Assembly (NCBI RefSeq): GCF_012516395.1
Contig: NZ_CP051206.1
Span: 1,780,501-1,844,500 of the forward strand
Source: Dolichospermum flos-aquae CCAP 1403/13F
GTDB taxonomy: Bacteria; Cyanobacteriota; Cyanobacteriia; Cyanobacteriales; Nostocaceae
Reading direction: 5' to 3'
DNA length: 64,000 nt
Under the pieces are notes generated by a model. It searched no databases. It saw only the letters and a list, made by a program, of their open reading frames with translations, and was not told the origin of the DNA. This document shows, in pieces, positions 10,072-19,892 of this stretch; position 1 is the stretch's first letter; every line of letters starts with the position of its first letter. Made by a program: the position numbers and the translations under genes.

Positions 10072-10743
10072 TTAATATCCTAATGGAGAAGCAGGTTCAG
10101 GTTGTAATTCTGGTTGAGAAGTTGAAAATGACGATTTGGGATAATTATTAGATGTTGGTGGTAAGAAAATTGTCCCTTCAGAAGTTGGTGATACCATTTC
10201 CGTCCCAGGCTGTTCGGCTTCCTGTGCCATTTTGCTAGTCAGTGTCGCATTGGCAGTATTTAACTGTCGCTCATGACGTTGTAAGCTTTGTAGTTTACGG
10301 TACGAGTCACTCCAAAGCTCTTGAGAATATACTGTACAACCATAAACTATTAATGTCGCTACCACTAATAAAAATGTGAAAACGGATGAATAGCGATTAA
10401 CTGTATACATACGTAGCAACCATGTTGGCATAGTCGCAGCATTACTCATTTTATTTAGAGTAGCAGTTGATTGTTTATCGGTCCCGGTAGGTTGTTTTTT
10501 ACTCGTTTCTAAGCTGGAAATGCGGGTTGCTGTCTTATTTCTGCGAGAACCTAAAAAATTTAAATTTATCCAAGCATTCCGGGAAATAGGTGATTTAACT
10601 GCTATCGGTTCACTCAGAAGTCGGGAGAAATTCTGTGTCTTTTTATTCGGACTTCGAGAACGTCGTCTATTCAATGACAAAGGAAACTTGCCCCATAACC
10701 AGGCATTTTTTGGGGAAACTGCTGATTTACGTTCAAAAACCAT
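10072..10743 (-). CDS. FtsL-like bitopic division protein
   Basis: A 223-residue protein: a long basic cytoplasmic part (about residues 1-120), one membrane helix (FTFLLVVATLIVYGCTVY), then a short coiled coil (YRKLQSLQRHERQLNTANAT) and a Pro/Ser-rich periplasmic tail ending PASPLGY. Topology, size and position directly before ftsI fit the cyanobacterial FtsL/DivIC analogue that scaffolds septal enzymes. The frame extends upstream, but MVFERKSAV at 10743 is the better start, the stretch before it being hydrophobic junk without a ribosome site. Confidence 0.7.
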   Translation of the reverse strand: MVFERKSAVSPKNAWLWGKFPLSLNRRRSRSPNKKTQNFSRLLSEPIAVKSPISRNAWINLNFLGSRRNKTATRISSLETSKKQPTGTDKQSTATLNKMSNAATMPTWLLRMYTVNRYSSVFTFLLVVATLIVYGCTVYSQELWSDSYRKLQSLQRHERQLNTANATLTSKMAQEAEQPGTEMVSPTSEGTIFLPPTSNNYPKSSFSTSQPELQPEPASPLGY

Positions 10744-11097
10744 AATTTTTCTGATGGTAAATACTTTATTTTTGACTTGATTGAATTTTACAAGAAAGAC
10801 TGGGAAGTTTGAAAGCCCCTGAATAAGCATTGCGTAGCAATGCCTTATATGCTTTAGACAGGGGATGAAAAACGACTCAGGTGGTTTTAACCTAAAGTTG
10901 CATTAATTAGATCAAGAATTTGAAGCTATTCTAACTCTTAATCATGATCTATTCGTGTTACATATAATCTACAAAAATGTTACAAAAAAGAATGAGTTGA
11001 AATATGTAATCAAAAAGTCCTAAAAAAAAATCAATAAATAAGGTATCTTATTCAACAGGCTGCATATTTTATTGCCACAATTGGTGAAAGAGGAGTT
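10744..11097. other. 354-bp intergenic region, no gene seen
   Basis: AT-rich spacer between divergent genes. It holds an imperfect palindrome (GCATTGCGTAGCAATGC at about 10828-10844) and AT-rich stretches that probably contain promoters for both sides. A good ribosome site (AGAGGAG) lies just before ATG 11098. Confidence 0.5.
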
Positions 11098-11358
11098 ATG
11101 AAGACAAGAATTTTTGGTTTGGCTCTAATGTTAAGTCTGGCTACCATGCTTGGAGCTTGTGAAGGTGGTAGTGAACCAGCAGGTACTACCAGTTCTCCAG
11201 CAGCAACCACAGGTGGCGAACCAGCAGATACTGGTGCTACCCCTGCGGCGACAACCTCTCCTGCGGCGACAACCTCTCCTGCAGCGACAACCTCTCCTGC
11301 GGCGACAACTTCTCCTGCGGCGACTACCTCTCCTGCGGCTACTCCCAAAAAACCTTAG
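11098..11358 (+). CDS. small lipoprotein with TSPAAT tandem repeats
   Basis: An 86-residue protein with a lipoprotein signal peptide: MKTRIFGLALMLSLATMLGAC, lipobox LGAC with Cys at 21. The mature part is low-complexity Gly/Ser/Ala/Pro/Thr, with five near-identical TTSPAA hexapeptides encoded by an 18-bp DNA repeat, ending PKKP. Such tails usually serve as flexible envelope linkers; no catalytic domain is possible. The repeat array is likely to vary in copy number. Strong ribosome site AGAGGAG upstream. Confidence 0.75.
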   Translation: MKTRIFGLALMLSLATMLGACEGGSEPAGTTSSPAATTGGEPADTGATPAATTSPAATTSPAATTSPAATTSPAATTSPAATPKKP

Positions 11359-11522
11359 TATAGGGTAATACATCGCCCTCGTGATTAGTTGACTCTTTAA
11401 AAATTATTTTTCACAAAACTCTACTGAGAAAGTTAGCTTAATTTGTGGATAAAGACTAAAGATTCAACTGCCTAATGGTATCAAGTTGGGTAAAAAACAG
11501 GAACATTCATCAGGTTTTGCTT

Positions 11523-11561
11523 CTGGGCTAGATTCAGTTCTCGCCCAGTTTGATTTTTTTT
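11523..11561 (+). terminator. intrinsic terminator-like hairpin in the 11.4-11.7 kb gap
   Basis: CTGGGC (11523-11528) pairs with GCCCAG (11543-11548) and is followed by TTTGATTTTTTTT. It could end the lipoprotein transcript. Nothing else was recognised in the 347-bp gap 11359-11705. Confidence 0.55.
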
Positions 11562-11705
11562 ATGTTCGTTTTCACTTAGTCTAGAACCTAAAAGCTCTCC
11601 TTACGAGTAAGGTCAATCAGAGAGCGAATTATCAGCAATTAACGCTGTTTGACCAAGGTTAAACTACGTTACTTGTGTATCTCAGTAACCAAGTAAGATC
11701 AATGT

Positions 11706-12395
11706 ATGTTGTTACTGCAATTTAGTACATCTCATTATTGTCGCAAAGCCCGATTGGCATTGGGTTATAAGGGAATTAGTTATCAAGTTGAGAATTTAAC
11801 TCCAGGGCTGCATATTTTAAAGGTCAAGCCCTTAACTGGGTTAACGACACTACCGGTACTGTTACCCCAAATTGTCGGACAACCCCAAACTATTGCTGAC
11901 TCTACAGAAATTTTCAAATTTTTAGAAGGCTATCAACCTGAACCTGCTCTATTTTTACCCAATTCAGAACAGCAAACTCAAGCTGCGATGTTGGAAGATT
12001 GGTTAGATGAAAGTATAGGAACAGCTACTAGGTTTGTATATTATCAATTTCGCGCTAGTGAAGGTAAGTCAATTGACCCTTCGCTATTTAGCCAAATGGT
12101 GATTAAAATAGTTAGACAACAATATGGTATTAATGATACTACCGTTGAATTAGCGCGAAAAAGACTCGCCAATGCTTTGTTAGTATTATCTGCATATTGG
12201 CAAAAAAGTGATTATTTAGTGGGTAGCCGCTTGAGTATAGCTGATATTGCGGCGGCGGCTTTATTGAGTCCTTTAGCATTGATTCCCGATTATCGTCAGG
12301 AGTATCCACAGGTTTTTGAACGAATTATCAATATCCACCAGCTATGTGCTGAACCATTACCACCTGGACTTGAGAAATTAAAAATTAGAAATTAA
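11706..12395 (+). CDS. glutathione S-transferase family protein
   Basis: A 229-residue cytosolic GST. The N-terminal thioredoxin-like half starts MLLLQFSTSHYCRKARLALG, with the SxxYC redox-site region, TTLPVL as the cis-Pro loop and ADSTEIFKFLE for glutathione gamma-glutamyl contact. The helical C-terminal half contains LVGSRLSIADIAAAALLSPL, the classical GST N-capping motif. Probably detoxification or thiol repair; substrate unknown. The next gene (12436) follows after 40 nt on the same strand. Confidence 0.88.
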   Translation: MLLLQFSTSHYCRKARLALGYKGISYQVENLTPGLHILKVKPLTGLTTLPVLLPQIVGQPQTIADSTEIFKFLEGYQPEPALFLPNSEQQTQAAMLEDWLDESIGTATRFVYYQFRASEGKSIDPSLFSQMVIKIVRQQYGINDTTVELARKRLANALLVLSAYWQKSDYLVGSRLSIADIAAAALLSPLALIPDYRQEYPQVFERIINIHQLCAEPLPPGLEKLKIRN

Positions 12396-12435
12396 AAATT
12401 AAAAAAAATAGAATTTAGAACTCCAAGAGAAATTG

Positions 12436-12750
12436 ATGAAACGCATACTGCTGCTTATTTTGAGCGTGACCACTAGCATTTTAATCGTATTAGTGGGTCA
12501 TAGTGGTAAAGCAGTGATGGCATTACCACCACAAGAAGATATACCAGAAGAGATATTGCGGACAGAGATTATTCTAACAGTGCGATCGCCCATTGATGGC
12601 AGAATCCTCACGCCCGCAGAATATGCCGAATTGCAAGCACAAATCCAAATAAGTCCACCACCACGTTTAGCCTCCGGTATCCGCGATAAAGTATTTTTGC
12701 TGCAACTACGCAAAACATTATTACAACTTTTCCCATTTTTAAGTATTTAA
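12436..12750 (+). CDS. small conserved exported protein, function unknown
   Basis: A 104-residue protein with an N-terminal hydrophobic segment (ILLLILSVTTSILIVLVG) that is a signal peptide or anchor, then about 70 polar residues (EEILRTEIILTVRSPIDGRILTPAEYAELQ). The 'SPIDGxxLTPAEYAxLQ' string is typical of an uncharacterised cyanobacterial envelope family. ATG 12436 is preferred over the TTG one codon earlier; AAGAGA lies upstream. Probably co-transcribed with the GST gene. The G-rich repeat array begins 11 nt after the stop. Confidence 0.6.
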   Translation: MKRILLLILSVTTSILIVLVGHSGKAVMALPPQEDIPEEILRTEIILTVRSPIDGRILTPAEYAELQAQIQISPPPRLASGIRDKVFLLQLRKTLLQLFPFLSI

Positions 12751-12760
12751 TCAGGGAATA

Positions 12761-12935
12761 GGAGGTAGGGGAGGTGGGGGAGGTTGGGGAGGTTGGGGAG
12801 GTTGGGGAGGTTGGGGAGGTTGGAGAGGTTGGGGAGGTTGGGGAGGTTGGGGAGGTTGGGGAGGTTGGGGAGGTTGGGGAGGTTGGGGAGGTTGGGGAGG
12901 TTGGGGAGGTTGGGGAGGTTGGGGAGGTTGGGGAG
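12761..12935. repeat. 9-bp G-rich tandem repeat (GGGGAGGTT), about 19 units
   Basis: An almost perfect array of the 9-mer GGTTGGGGA over 175 bp, with degenerate units at the left edge and one variant (GGTTGGAGA) near 12820. Every unit supplies GG and GGGG tracts on the + strand, so it can form G-quadruplexes. All frames through it are open because 9 is a multiple of 3; the resulting GEV, PTS, PNL and PQP repeat 'proteins' are artefacts. Confidence 0.95.
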
Positions 12936-12946
12936 AAATTTCTTTC

Positions 12947-12986
12947 TGACAACTGACAACTAACAACTGACAACTGACAACTGACA
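12947..12986. repeat. heptameric TGACAAC/TAACAAC repeats
   Basis: Five to six tandem heptamers directly after the 9-bp array; the STRR class seen elsewhere in this window. Confidence 0.85.
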
Positions 12987-13063
12987 GTGGCGACAAAGAT
13001 GCAAGAATATGAATAGTTAAAAAGTAGATTTAGTTAATCACCATATATCACATAGGTAGCTTC

Positions 13064-15355
13064 ATGTCCACAACCACGGTCGCCCCTGAACAGGTTAATC
13101 GCATTGTTGGCAATCAACATCACGATCCCTTTGAAATTCTGGGTTCTCATCTCATCGAGCAAAATGGTAAAACTGTCTGGGCTGTGCGAGCCTATCTCCC
13201 AAATGCCAGCGCTGCGTGGGTAGTAGTTCCAGAAGAACGGAAAGAATACCCCATGGATACAGTGCATAATCCACACTTTTTTGAATGCACCATTGAAACC
13301 CCAGAACTAAAAAATTATCAGTTACGCATTAAAGAAGGGGAACATGAGCGAGTGGTTAATGATCCCTACGCTTTCCGTTCTGCCCACTTAACAGAATTTG
13401 ATCTACATTTATTTAGTGAAGGCAACCATCACCGCATTTACGAGAAATTGGGAGCGCACACCACAGAAGTAGATGGTGTCAAAGGCGTTTATTTTGCCGT
13501 TTGGGCCCCCAATGCCCGCAACGTTTCCTTATTGGGAGATTTTAACCTGTGGGATGGACGCAAACACCAGATGCGGAAAGGACACACAGGCATTTGGGAA
13601 TTATTTATTCCCGAAATCGGTGTAGGAGAACATTACAAATACGAAATCAAAAATTTTGAAGGGCATATTTACGAAAAATCCGATCCCTACGGTTTCCAGC
13701 AAGAACCCCGGCCAAAAACCGCATCTATTGTCACTGACTTAAATTCCTACACCTGGAAAGACGAAGACTGGCTGGAAAAGCGGCGACACAGTGACCCCTT
13801 GAGTCAACCCATTTCCGTTTACGAAGTCCATTTAGGTTCTTGGTTACACGCTGCTAGTGCTGAACCTGCCAAATTACCCAATGGGGAAACTGAAGCTGTA
13901 GTTGTCGTTTCTGAACTAAAACCCGGCGCTCGGTTTCTGACTTATCGGGAACTAGCAGATAAACTCATTCCCTACGTTAAGAAATTAGGATATACCCATT
14001 TAGAACTCCTCCCAATTGCCGAGCATCCCTTTGATGGTTCTTGGGGTTATCAAGTAACCGGTTATTTTGCGCCTACTTCCCGTTTTGGTACACCCGAAGA
14101 CTTCATGTACTTTGTGGACGAATGCCATAACAATGGTATTGGTGTCATTGTAGACTGGGTTCCTGGCCACTTCCCCAAAGATGGACATGGTTTAGCTTTC
14201 TTTGATGGTAGTCACTTGTATGAACATTCTGATTCCCGCAAAGGTGAACATAAGGAATGGGGGACTTTAGTATTTAACTACAATCGCCATGAAGTCCGTA
14301 ATTTCTTGGTGGCTAATGCCCTGTTCTGGTTTGATAAATACCACATTGACGGAATTCGGGTTGATGCGGTTGCTTCCATGCTCTACCTTGATTATTGCCG
14401 AGAACCAGGAGAATGGTTGCCTAACGAATACGGTGGTCGAGAAAATTTAGAAGCTGCTGATTTTTTACGTCAAGTTAATAGCTTGTTATTTAGTTATTAT
14501 CCTGGTGTGCTTTCCATTGCGGAGGAGTCCACATCTTGGCCAATGGTATCTTGGCCTACCTATACGGGCGGATTGGGCTTTAACTTAAAGTGGAATATGG
14601 GCTGGATGCACGATATGCTGGATTACTTCAGCATGGACCCCTGGTTTCGCCAGTTCCATCAAAACAATATTACCTTTAGTATGTGGTATAACCACAGCGA
14701 GAACTTCATGTTAGCTCTCTCCCATGATGAAATCGTCCATGGTAAGAGTAATATCATCGGCAAGATGCCCGGTGATGAATGGCAGAAGTTAGCTAATATC
14801 CGCTGTCTGTTCGCTTATATGTTCGCTCACCCCGGCAAGAAAACCATGTTTATGAGCATGGAATTTGGTCAGTGGAGTGAGTGGAATGCTTGGGCTGATT
14901 TGGAATGGCATCTATTACAGTTTGAACCACACCGACAGTTAAAGGATTTTTTCCAGTCTCTTAACCATTTTTACCGTTCTGAACCTGCTTTATACACTCA
15001 AGATTTTGACCAAGCAGGGTTTGAGTGGATTGATTGTACTGATAACCGCCATAGTGTGGTTTCTTTTGTCCGTCGTGACAAAAATTCTGACGATTTTATG
15101 ATTGTGGTTTGTAATTTTACACCTCAACCCCATTCTCATTATCGTATTGGTGTGCCAGAAAAGGGTTTCTACACTGAGTTGTTCAATAGTGATGCGCGTC
15201 AGTATGGCGGTAGTAATATGGGCAATTTAGGTGGTAAGTGGACTGATGATTGGTCTTTGCATAATCGTCCTTATTCCTTGGATTTATGTTTACCTCCTTT
15301 GGGTGTGTTGATGCTCAAGTTGGATAAACAGAAATCTGCACAGGTAATGGAATAA
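13064..15355 (+). CDS. glgB: 1,4-alpha-glucan branching enzyme (GH13)
   Basis: A 763-residue cytosolic enzyme that makes alpha-1,6 branches in glycogen. Order: N-terminal beta-sandwich (about 1-110), CBM48 ([21 protein letters not shown]), GH13 barrel and C-terminal beta domain. Catalytic motifs are visible: [13 protein letters not shown] (Asp nucleophile), SIAEEST (acid/base Glu) and [10 protein letters not shown] (transition-state Asp). Length matches long-form bacterial GlgB. A hairpin follows the stop at 15361. Confidence 0.98.
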   Translation: MSTTTVAPEQVNRIVGNQHHDPFEILGSHLIEQNGKTVWAVRAYLPNASAAWVVVPEERKEYPMDTVHNPHFFECTIETPELKNYQLRIKEGEHERVVNDPYAFRSAHLTEFDLHLFSEGNHHRIYEKLGAHTTEVDGVKGVYFAVWAPNARNVSLLGDFNLWDGRKHQMRKGHTGIWELFIPEIGVGEHYKYEIKNFEGHIYEKSDPYGFQQEPRPKTASIVTDLNSYTWKDEDWLEKRRHSDPLSQPISVYEVHLGSWLHAASAEPAKLPNGETEAVVVVSELKPGARFLTYRELADKLIPYVKKLGYTHLELLPIAEHPFDGSWGYQVTGYFAPTSRFGTPEDFMYFVDECHNNGIGVIVDWVPGHFPKDGHGLAFFDGSHLYEHSDSRKGEHKEWGTLVFNYNRHEVRNFLVANALFWFDKYHIDGIRVDAVASMLYLDYCREPGEWLPNEYGGRENLEAADFLRQVNSLLFSYYPGVLSIAEESTSWPMVSWPTYTGGLGFNLKWNMGWMHDMLDYFSMDPWFRQFHQNNITFSMWYNHSENFMLALSHDEIVHGKSNIIGKMPGDEWQKLANIRCLFAYMFAHPGKKTMFMSMEFGQWSEWNAWADLEWHLLQFEPHRQLKDFFQSLNHFYRSEPALYTQDFDQAGFEWIDCTDNRHSVVSFVRRDKNSDDFMIVVCNFTPQPHSHYRIGVPEKGFYTELFNSDARQYGGSNMGNLGGKWTDDWSLHNRPYSLDLCLPPLGVLMLKLDKQKSAQVME

Positions 15356-15360
15356 TCCTG

Positions 15361-15393
15361 TAGGGTGGGCATTGCCTACCCTATATTGTTTTT
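15361..15393 (+). terminator. terminator after glgB
   Basis: TAGGGT...ACCCTA hairpin five bases past the stop, followed by TATTGTTTTT. Confidence 0.6.
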
Positions 15394-15433
15394 ATGATTT
15401 ACAGCACTTCTCGGTATTATGAGGTATAAGAAC

Positions 15434-15609
15434 CGCCCCCTAACCCCCAATTCTGGGGGAACAAGAATTTGAAAGTCCCCCAAACTTGGGAGATTTAGGG
15501 GGCGAAATAGGCACAAAACTAAGATAGATAGGACTTGTGTGTACACCGTAGCTTAGAAAGGGGGGAAATTAATCAAAGTCCCCCTTTTTAAGGGGGACTT
15601 AGGGGGATC
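15434..15609. repeat. two nested G/C-rich palindromic intergenic repeats
   Basis: First palindrome 15434-15504: CGCCCCCTAA pairs with TTAGGGGGCG, with inner CCCCCAA/TTGGG arms. Second, 15576-15609: AGTCCCCCTTTTTAAGGGGG followed by an ACTTAGGGGGAT arm. Both are dispersed palindromes typical of Nostocales; no ORF. With the MITE at 15708 they occupy most of the 546-bp gap. Confidence 0.65.
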
Positions 15610-15707
15610 TAGAAGGCTTATTATAACTAGCAACTTGGGTTAATACAAGCGTTTGGGATTTTTCACGTCTGCAAGTTGGGATATCGCATTTTCATTTTGA
15701 CATCTAA

Positions 15708-15880
15708 GAGGGTGTTTGAAAAGTTATGGTTGATGTATCAAATATTTTTTACCCCACCCTAACCCTCCCCTTGTAAAGGGGAGGGAACTGGATTTTTATT
15801 GTTTCCCCCCTTTACAAGGGGGGACTAAGGGGGGTAGCAATGTGATGAAAATTACGGAATACCACTTTTCAAACATCCTC
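15708..15880. mobile_element. MITE copy 1 (GAGGGTGTTTGAAAAGT family), 173 bp
   Basis: Inverted ends GAGGGTGTTTGAAAAGT and, complemented, GAGGATGTTTGAAAAGT. Flanked by the 3-bp duplication TAA (15705-15707, 15881-15883). The interior is two C/G-rich hairpins. It stops 21 bp before the ATG of the 1156-aa gene and so lies in its promoter region. The 3-bp duplication suits an IS5-type parent (inference). Confidence 0.85.
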
Positions 15881-15901
15881 TAATACGCAAGGACAAAAAA
15901 A

Positions 15902-18900
15902 ATGATGCTAGGTAAAATTGTTTGGTTTGGTGGGTTTAATAATCAAAAAAATAAAGTCAATAATTTTGGTTTTATTGCTCCTTTGGGGGAAGAAAATACA
16001 GGAGATATTCGTGTTGATCGAGATGATGTTCCATTAGATGTACAAGAAATTATAGAGGGTAATAAAGGAAGGGGCGTATACGTTCAATTTGATATTGATG
16101 CAAAGCGTAATCGAGTAATCAACCTGAAAGTACCAACCTTTATTGGTGTTGTTAAGAGATATCAATTTGGGGGTGCATGGCAGATTACCTATAACGATAA
16201 TTGTAAAATTAATTTCAGAAGTAAGACTCACTACGAAAGCGAAAGCCTTGTTGCTTTCAGTATTAAGGAAACTAAGGATAGGGAAGCTATGGAAATGGCT
16301 GAAATATTCGGAGAGGACGAAGAAATAAAATATAAACTAGCACCATTCCTATTAAGGACAATTAATGATGTACGAGAAGTTGATAATGATGAAAGAATAG
16401 TTGAGAAGTATGCTAATAGTAATATATTTCCACTGTTTAAAAAATTTATTATTGAATATTTATTATCTTTGCCCTTGGAGATAGCCGAAACTTTCGTTAT
16501 TAATAAACTCAAAGATTTAAATGAAAATCAACAAGATTTTATCATTAAGGAAATCGCCGAAAAACTGCCAAATCTTCTAATTATTTCTGCGACATTGCGT
16601 TCGTACTTAAAATTTGATTCTTCTAGTCCAAATAGTTATATTGAATTCATAAATAGACAGATTAATCTAGTAGAAGAACATTTAAGAAAAGAATTGATAG
16701 ATGAACTAATTAAGAAAGTAGAGCAAGCGGAAGAAAATGCACTTAATATATATTGGCAAGAGGTTCAATATTTACAAGATAACTTAGCTTATAAAAATTT
16801 CCTCTGGCATATTGCACCAGCAGAAAGAAAAATTCCAATAATTGCTGAATACACATCATCTATAGCAAAAGATGTTGCTGAGAAAGTGGTTCTTGAACAT
16901 CTTAACCAGTTTAATCAACAAGAGCAAGATAAGTTGATTAATGAACTCATCAGAAATGCACCAAAAGTTATCTTGGCTTCTTCTAAGTTACGTTCTTATT
17001 TAAAATTTACAGAATACTATTTCAAATTCCAAATAACAGACAATAATTACGGCATTTTTATCAATAAGTACCTTCATATTGTAGATGATGAATTATTCAA
17101 CGAGATAATAAATGAACTAATTGAAAGAGTAGAACAAGCAGAAGAAAAAGAACGTAATATATATTGGCAGCAAGTTCAATATCTACAAGATAACTTAGCT
17201 TATAAAAATTTTATCTGGCATATTGCACCAACAGAAAGAAAAATTCCAATAATTGTTACATATACATTATTTAGCACAGAAGATGTTGCTGAAAATGTGG
17301 TTCTTGAACATCTTAACCAGTTTAATCAAAAAGAGCAAGATGAACTGATTAATCAACTTATTAAAAATGCACCAACAGTTATCTTGGCTTCTTCTAAGTT
17401 ACGCTCTTATTTAAAACTTACAGAATACGATTACAATAGTTATGGTATCCTTATTAATCAGTATCTTGATAGCGTAGATGATGACTTATTCAATGAGATA
17501 GTAAATGAATTAATTGAAAGAGTAGAACAAGTAGAAGAAAAAGAACGTAATATATATTGGCAGCAAGTTCAATATCTACAAGATAACTTAGCTTATAAAA
17601 ATTTTATCTGGCATATTGCACCAACAGAAAGAAAAATTCCAATAATTGTTACATATACATTATCTAGCACAGAAGATGTTGCTGAAAATGTGGTTCTTGA
17701 ACATCTTAACCAGTTTAATCAAAAAGAGCAAGATGAATTGATTAATCAACTTATTAAAAATGCACCAAAAGTTATCTTGGCTTCTTCTAAGTTACGCTCT
17801 TATTTAAAACTTACAGAATACGATTACAATAGTTACGGTATCTTTATTAATCAGTATCTTGATAGCGTAGATGATGACTTATTCAATGAGATAGTAAATG
17901 AATTAATTGAAAGAGTAGAACAAGCAAAAGAAAGAGAACGTAATATATATTGGCAGCAAGTTAAATATTTGCAAAATAATTTAGCTTATAAAAATTTTCT
18001 CTGGCATATTGCGCCAACAGGAAAGAAACAAGAAATTGTTCAACAGCGTGTTAAAACTTTTTTTGATATTATCTCTCGCTTTGAAGATAGCAATTATCCT
18101 TACGAGGAATATATTACTCATAATTGGCGTGAATTATATCAGTTCAACCAATCAGATAATTCGTTAATAAGGGAATGGGATGCTGATGTAAATTTTAATG
18201 ATAATAAAGCAGCACAAATGATTTCAGCGCGTGGGGCTGAGAAGTTAGTAATTCGTTTTTATCAAGCTTTAGGTTATCAGGTAGAAGATATTTCAATTCA
18301 TCAAGTTACTCAAAAAAGCAAAACCTGGACATTGGGGGATATTAGATTAGATTCTCAATATTTACTTGATGTAAAAAACAGTAGAAAAAGTGTTAATTCC
18401 AATTCTTACTCAGAATTTTGTGTTCCCCAATTCAAAGAATCTCGTGGTAATGATGTCAAAATCGTTGGTGTTTTATCACCGTACCTTCAAAAAAAATATA
18501 TGCAGGGAAGAGAAAACCCTAAATTTCATGTTAAGAATCCTCAAGTACTAGGTGCTTTTGATAAAGCAAAGCTGAGTGAACTAGAAACAATCTTTAGTGA
18601 CCGATTCATTAGTATAAATATGCCTAGAGAGTCTGATACTAATAAATACTTACCACCTTGGCTATTTGATTATGATCAGCGTTATTATAAACAACAGTGT
18701 GAAATTTTAATAGAATTGCAAAAGTTAAGCGACCAGGATATACCTAGTTGGGAAGATATATCAGTTGTTGCTCAAAATTCTATACCTTTATTTGTAGCTG
18801 CAAAACGTCCATTACCTCAAAATTGGGTTAATAATTTACCCCAGTGGCAGGTCAATTTCATCAATTTTTTGATTAATCTTCCTATAGAACGAATTACTTT

Positions 18901-19372
18901 GCCATATTTATTCCTGTCTATATTGAGGCATTTTTTATCAATGCTTTCTTACCGTGGAGGTGATTATAGTCCTAAAAGATATTTAGAAGTTTTCTATCTA
19001 AGTGAAAAGCAAATTAAGCCACTAAAATTATACGATCCTTTAAATATTATCGAAGATTTTTGTGATACTTTACAAACTCTTTGGGACAATCGTCAAGCAT
19101 CTAGACTAGATGAATTCAAAATATTTAAATTCTCTGGTCAAGGATTACTGCAAGGTAAACGTACAGAATCCGAACGTATCCTGACAACAATTTTAGCTTA
19201 TTGTGGTGGATGGGTAGATGGGATGGGAAAATGCGGATTTAGACCATTAGTAATTGGTAGAGAGCAAAATTGCCCCGGTTGTGGTCGTCTCATCTGCCCT
19301 CAAGATAACTGTGGTTTCTGTAGTGATAGATGTTCTGATTACATTGAAAGGAAAAAAAGGAAAAATAAGTAA
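15902..19372 (+). CDS. 1156-aa cold-shock-like / repeat / PD-(D/E)xK-like nuclease / zinc protein, unknown function
   Basis: Not a family I can name. Residues 1-70 resemble a cold-shock OB fold (GKIVWFGGFN...NNFGFIAPL). Four copies of a repeat of about 131 residues follow, recognisable by YWQQVQYLQDNLAYKNF at about 284, 420, 551 and 682; the last three are nearly identical at DNA level (393-bp period). Then comes a nuclease-like domain: GAEKLVIRFYQALGYQVED at about 777, GDIRL and DVKN at about 822. A C-terminal four-Cys cluster (CPGCGRLICPQDNCGFC) lies at about 1123. Inference: nucleic-acid-binding effector, possibly defence. Composition is more AT-rich than glgB, suggesting transfer. AAGGA precedes ATG 15902. 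Confidence 0.75.
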   Translation: MMLGKIVWFGGFNNQKNKVNNFGFIAPLGEENTGDIRVDRDDVPLDVQEIIEGNKGRGVYVQFDIDAKRNRVINLKVPTFIGVVKRYQFGGAWQITYNDNCKINFRSKTHYESESLVAFSIKETKDREAMEMAEIFGEDEEIKYKLAPFLLRTINDVREVDNDERIVEKYANSNIFPLFKKFIIEYLLSLPLEIAETFVINKLKDLNENQQDFIIKEIAEKLPNLLIISATLRSYLKFDSSSPNSYIEFINRQINLVEEHLRKELIDELIKKVEQAEENALNIYWQEVQYLQDNLAYKNFLWHIAPAERKIPIIAEYTSSIAKDVAEKVVLEHLNQFNQQEQDKLINELIRNAPKVILASSKLRSYLKFTEYYFKFQITDNNYGIFINKYLHIVDDELFNEIINELIERVEQAEEKERNIYWQQVQYLQDNLAYKNFIWHIAPTERKIPIIVTYTLFSTEDVAENVVLEHLNQFNQKEQDELINQLIKNAPTVILASSKLRSYLKLTEYDYNSYGILINQYLDSVDDDLFNEIVNELIERVEQVEEKERNIYWQQVQYLQDNLAYKNFIWHIAPTERKIPIIVTYTLSSTEDVAENVVLEHLNQFNQKEQDELINQLIKNAPKVILASSKLRSYLKLTEYDYNSYGIFINQYLDSVDDDLFNEIVNELIERVEQAKERERNIYWQQVKYLQNNLAYKNFLWHIAPTGKKQEIVQQRVKTFFDIISRFEDSNYPYEEYITHNWRELYQFNQSDNSLIREWDADVNFNDNKAAQMISARGAEKLVIRFYQALGYQVEDISIHQVTQKSKTWTLGDIRLDSQYLLDVKNSRKSVNSNSYSEFCVPQFKESRGNDVKIVGVLSPYLQKKYMQGRENPKFHVKNPQVLGAFDKAKLSELETIFSDRFISINMPRESDTNKYLPPWLFDYDQRYYKQQCEILIELQKLSDQDIPSWEDISVVAQNSIPLFVAAKRPLPQNWVNNLPQWQVNFINFLINLPIERITLPYLFLSILRHFLSMLSYRGGDYSPKRYLEVFYLSEKQIKPLKLYDPLNIIEDFCDTLQTLWDNRQASRLDEFKIFKFSGQGLLQGKRTESERILTTILAYCGGWVDGMGKCGFRPLVIGREQNCPGCGRLICPQDNCGFCSDRCSDYIERKKRKNK

Positions 19373-19646
19373 GAGTAAGAGGTATAGATACAAAAATTAT
19401 AGGCGATCGCCCCCTCAAATCCCATAGACGATCCCTAATCATTAGTATAATCCCCCACTCAAAACAAACTCAACTGCTTTCCTACATCACCTTGAGGTTC
19501 AACAACCGAAAGTAACTCATCTCGTTTTTTAGCTATCAACTCCAAATAATACCCACTGGAGTGCTTATGACTGTATCTCATTCGAGTGCATACCGCTATA
19601 ATGATTGCAATGAATTATAATAATAATGGTTCAGAGGATGATAAAT

Positions 19647-19892
19647 ATGAGTGTAGTTATTCCTAATGAAATACTAACCACAACTCGCATGAATGAAGAG
19701 GAAATGAAACGAGAAATTGCGATTATGCTGTTTCAAAAAGAAAAGTTAACTCTTGCTCAAGCTAGTCGCTTTGCTGGTATGAATCGTATAGCATTTCAAC
19801 ATTTACTTGCAAGTTATCAAATCCCTATTCATTACGGAGTAGAGGATTTTGAACAGGATATCAAGAATTTGCGGGAGATGGGTAGACTGTGA
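19647..19892 (+). CDS. UPF0175 family antitoxin
   Basis: An 81-residue protein with a UPF0175 helix-turn-helix (EKLTLAQASRFAGMNRIAFQHLLASYQIPIHYG). These small DNA-binding proteins are antitoxins of DUF3368 PIN-like toxins. The frame extends to 19626, but AGAGGATG places the start at ATG 19647. Its stop overlaps the GTG start of the toxin gene (GTGA). Confidence 0.85.
   Translation: MSVVIPNEILTTTRMNEEEMKREIAIMLFQKEKLTLAQASRFAGMNRIAFQHLLASYQIPIHYGVEDFEQDIKNLREMGRL

Noticed and set aside
11052-11373. Antisense and frame-shifted ORFs over the repeat lipoprotein
   Set aside because: Only the + frame from 11098 has a ribosome site, a signal peptide and a lipobox.
12608-12996. Open frames with PTS, PNL, PQP or GEV tripeptide repeats on both strands
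   Set aside because: They are by-products of a 9-bp DNA repeat that keeps every frame open; there is no start context and no homologous protein pattern.
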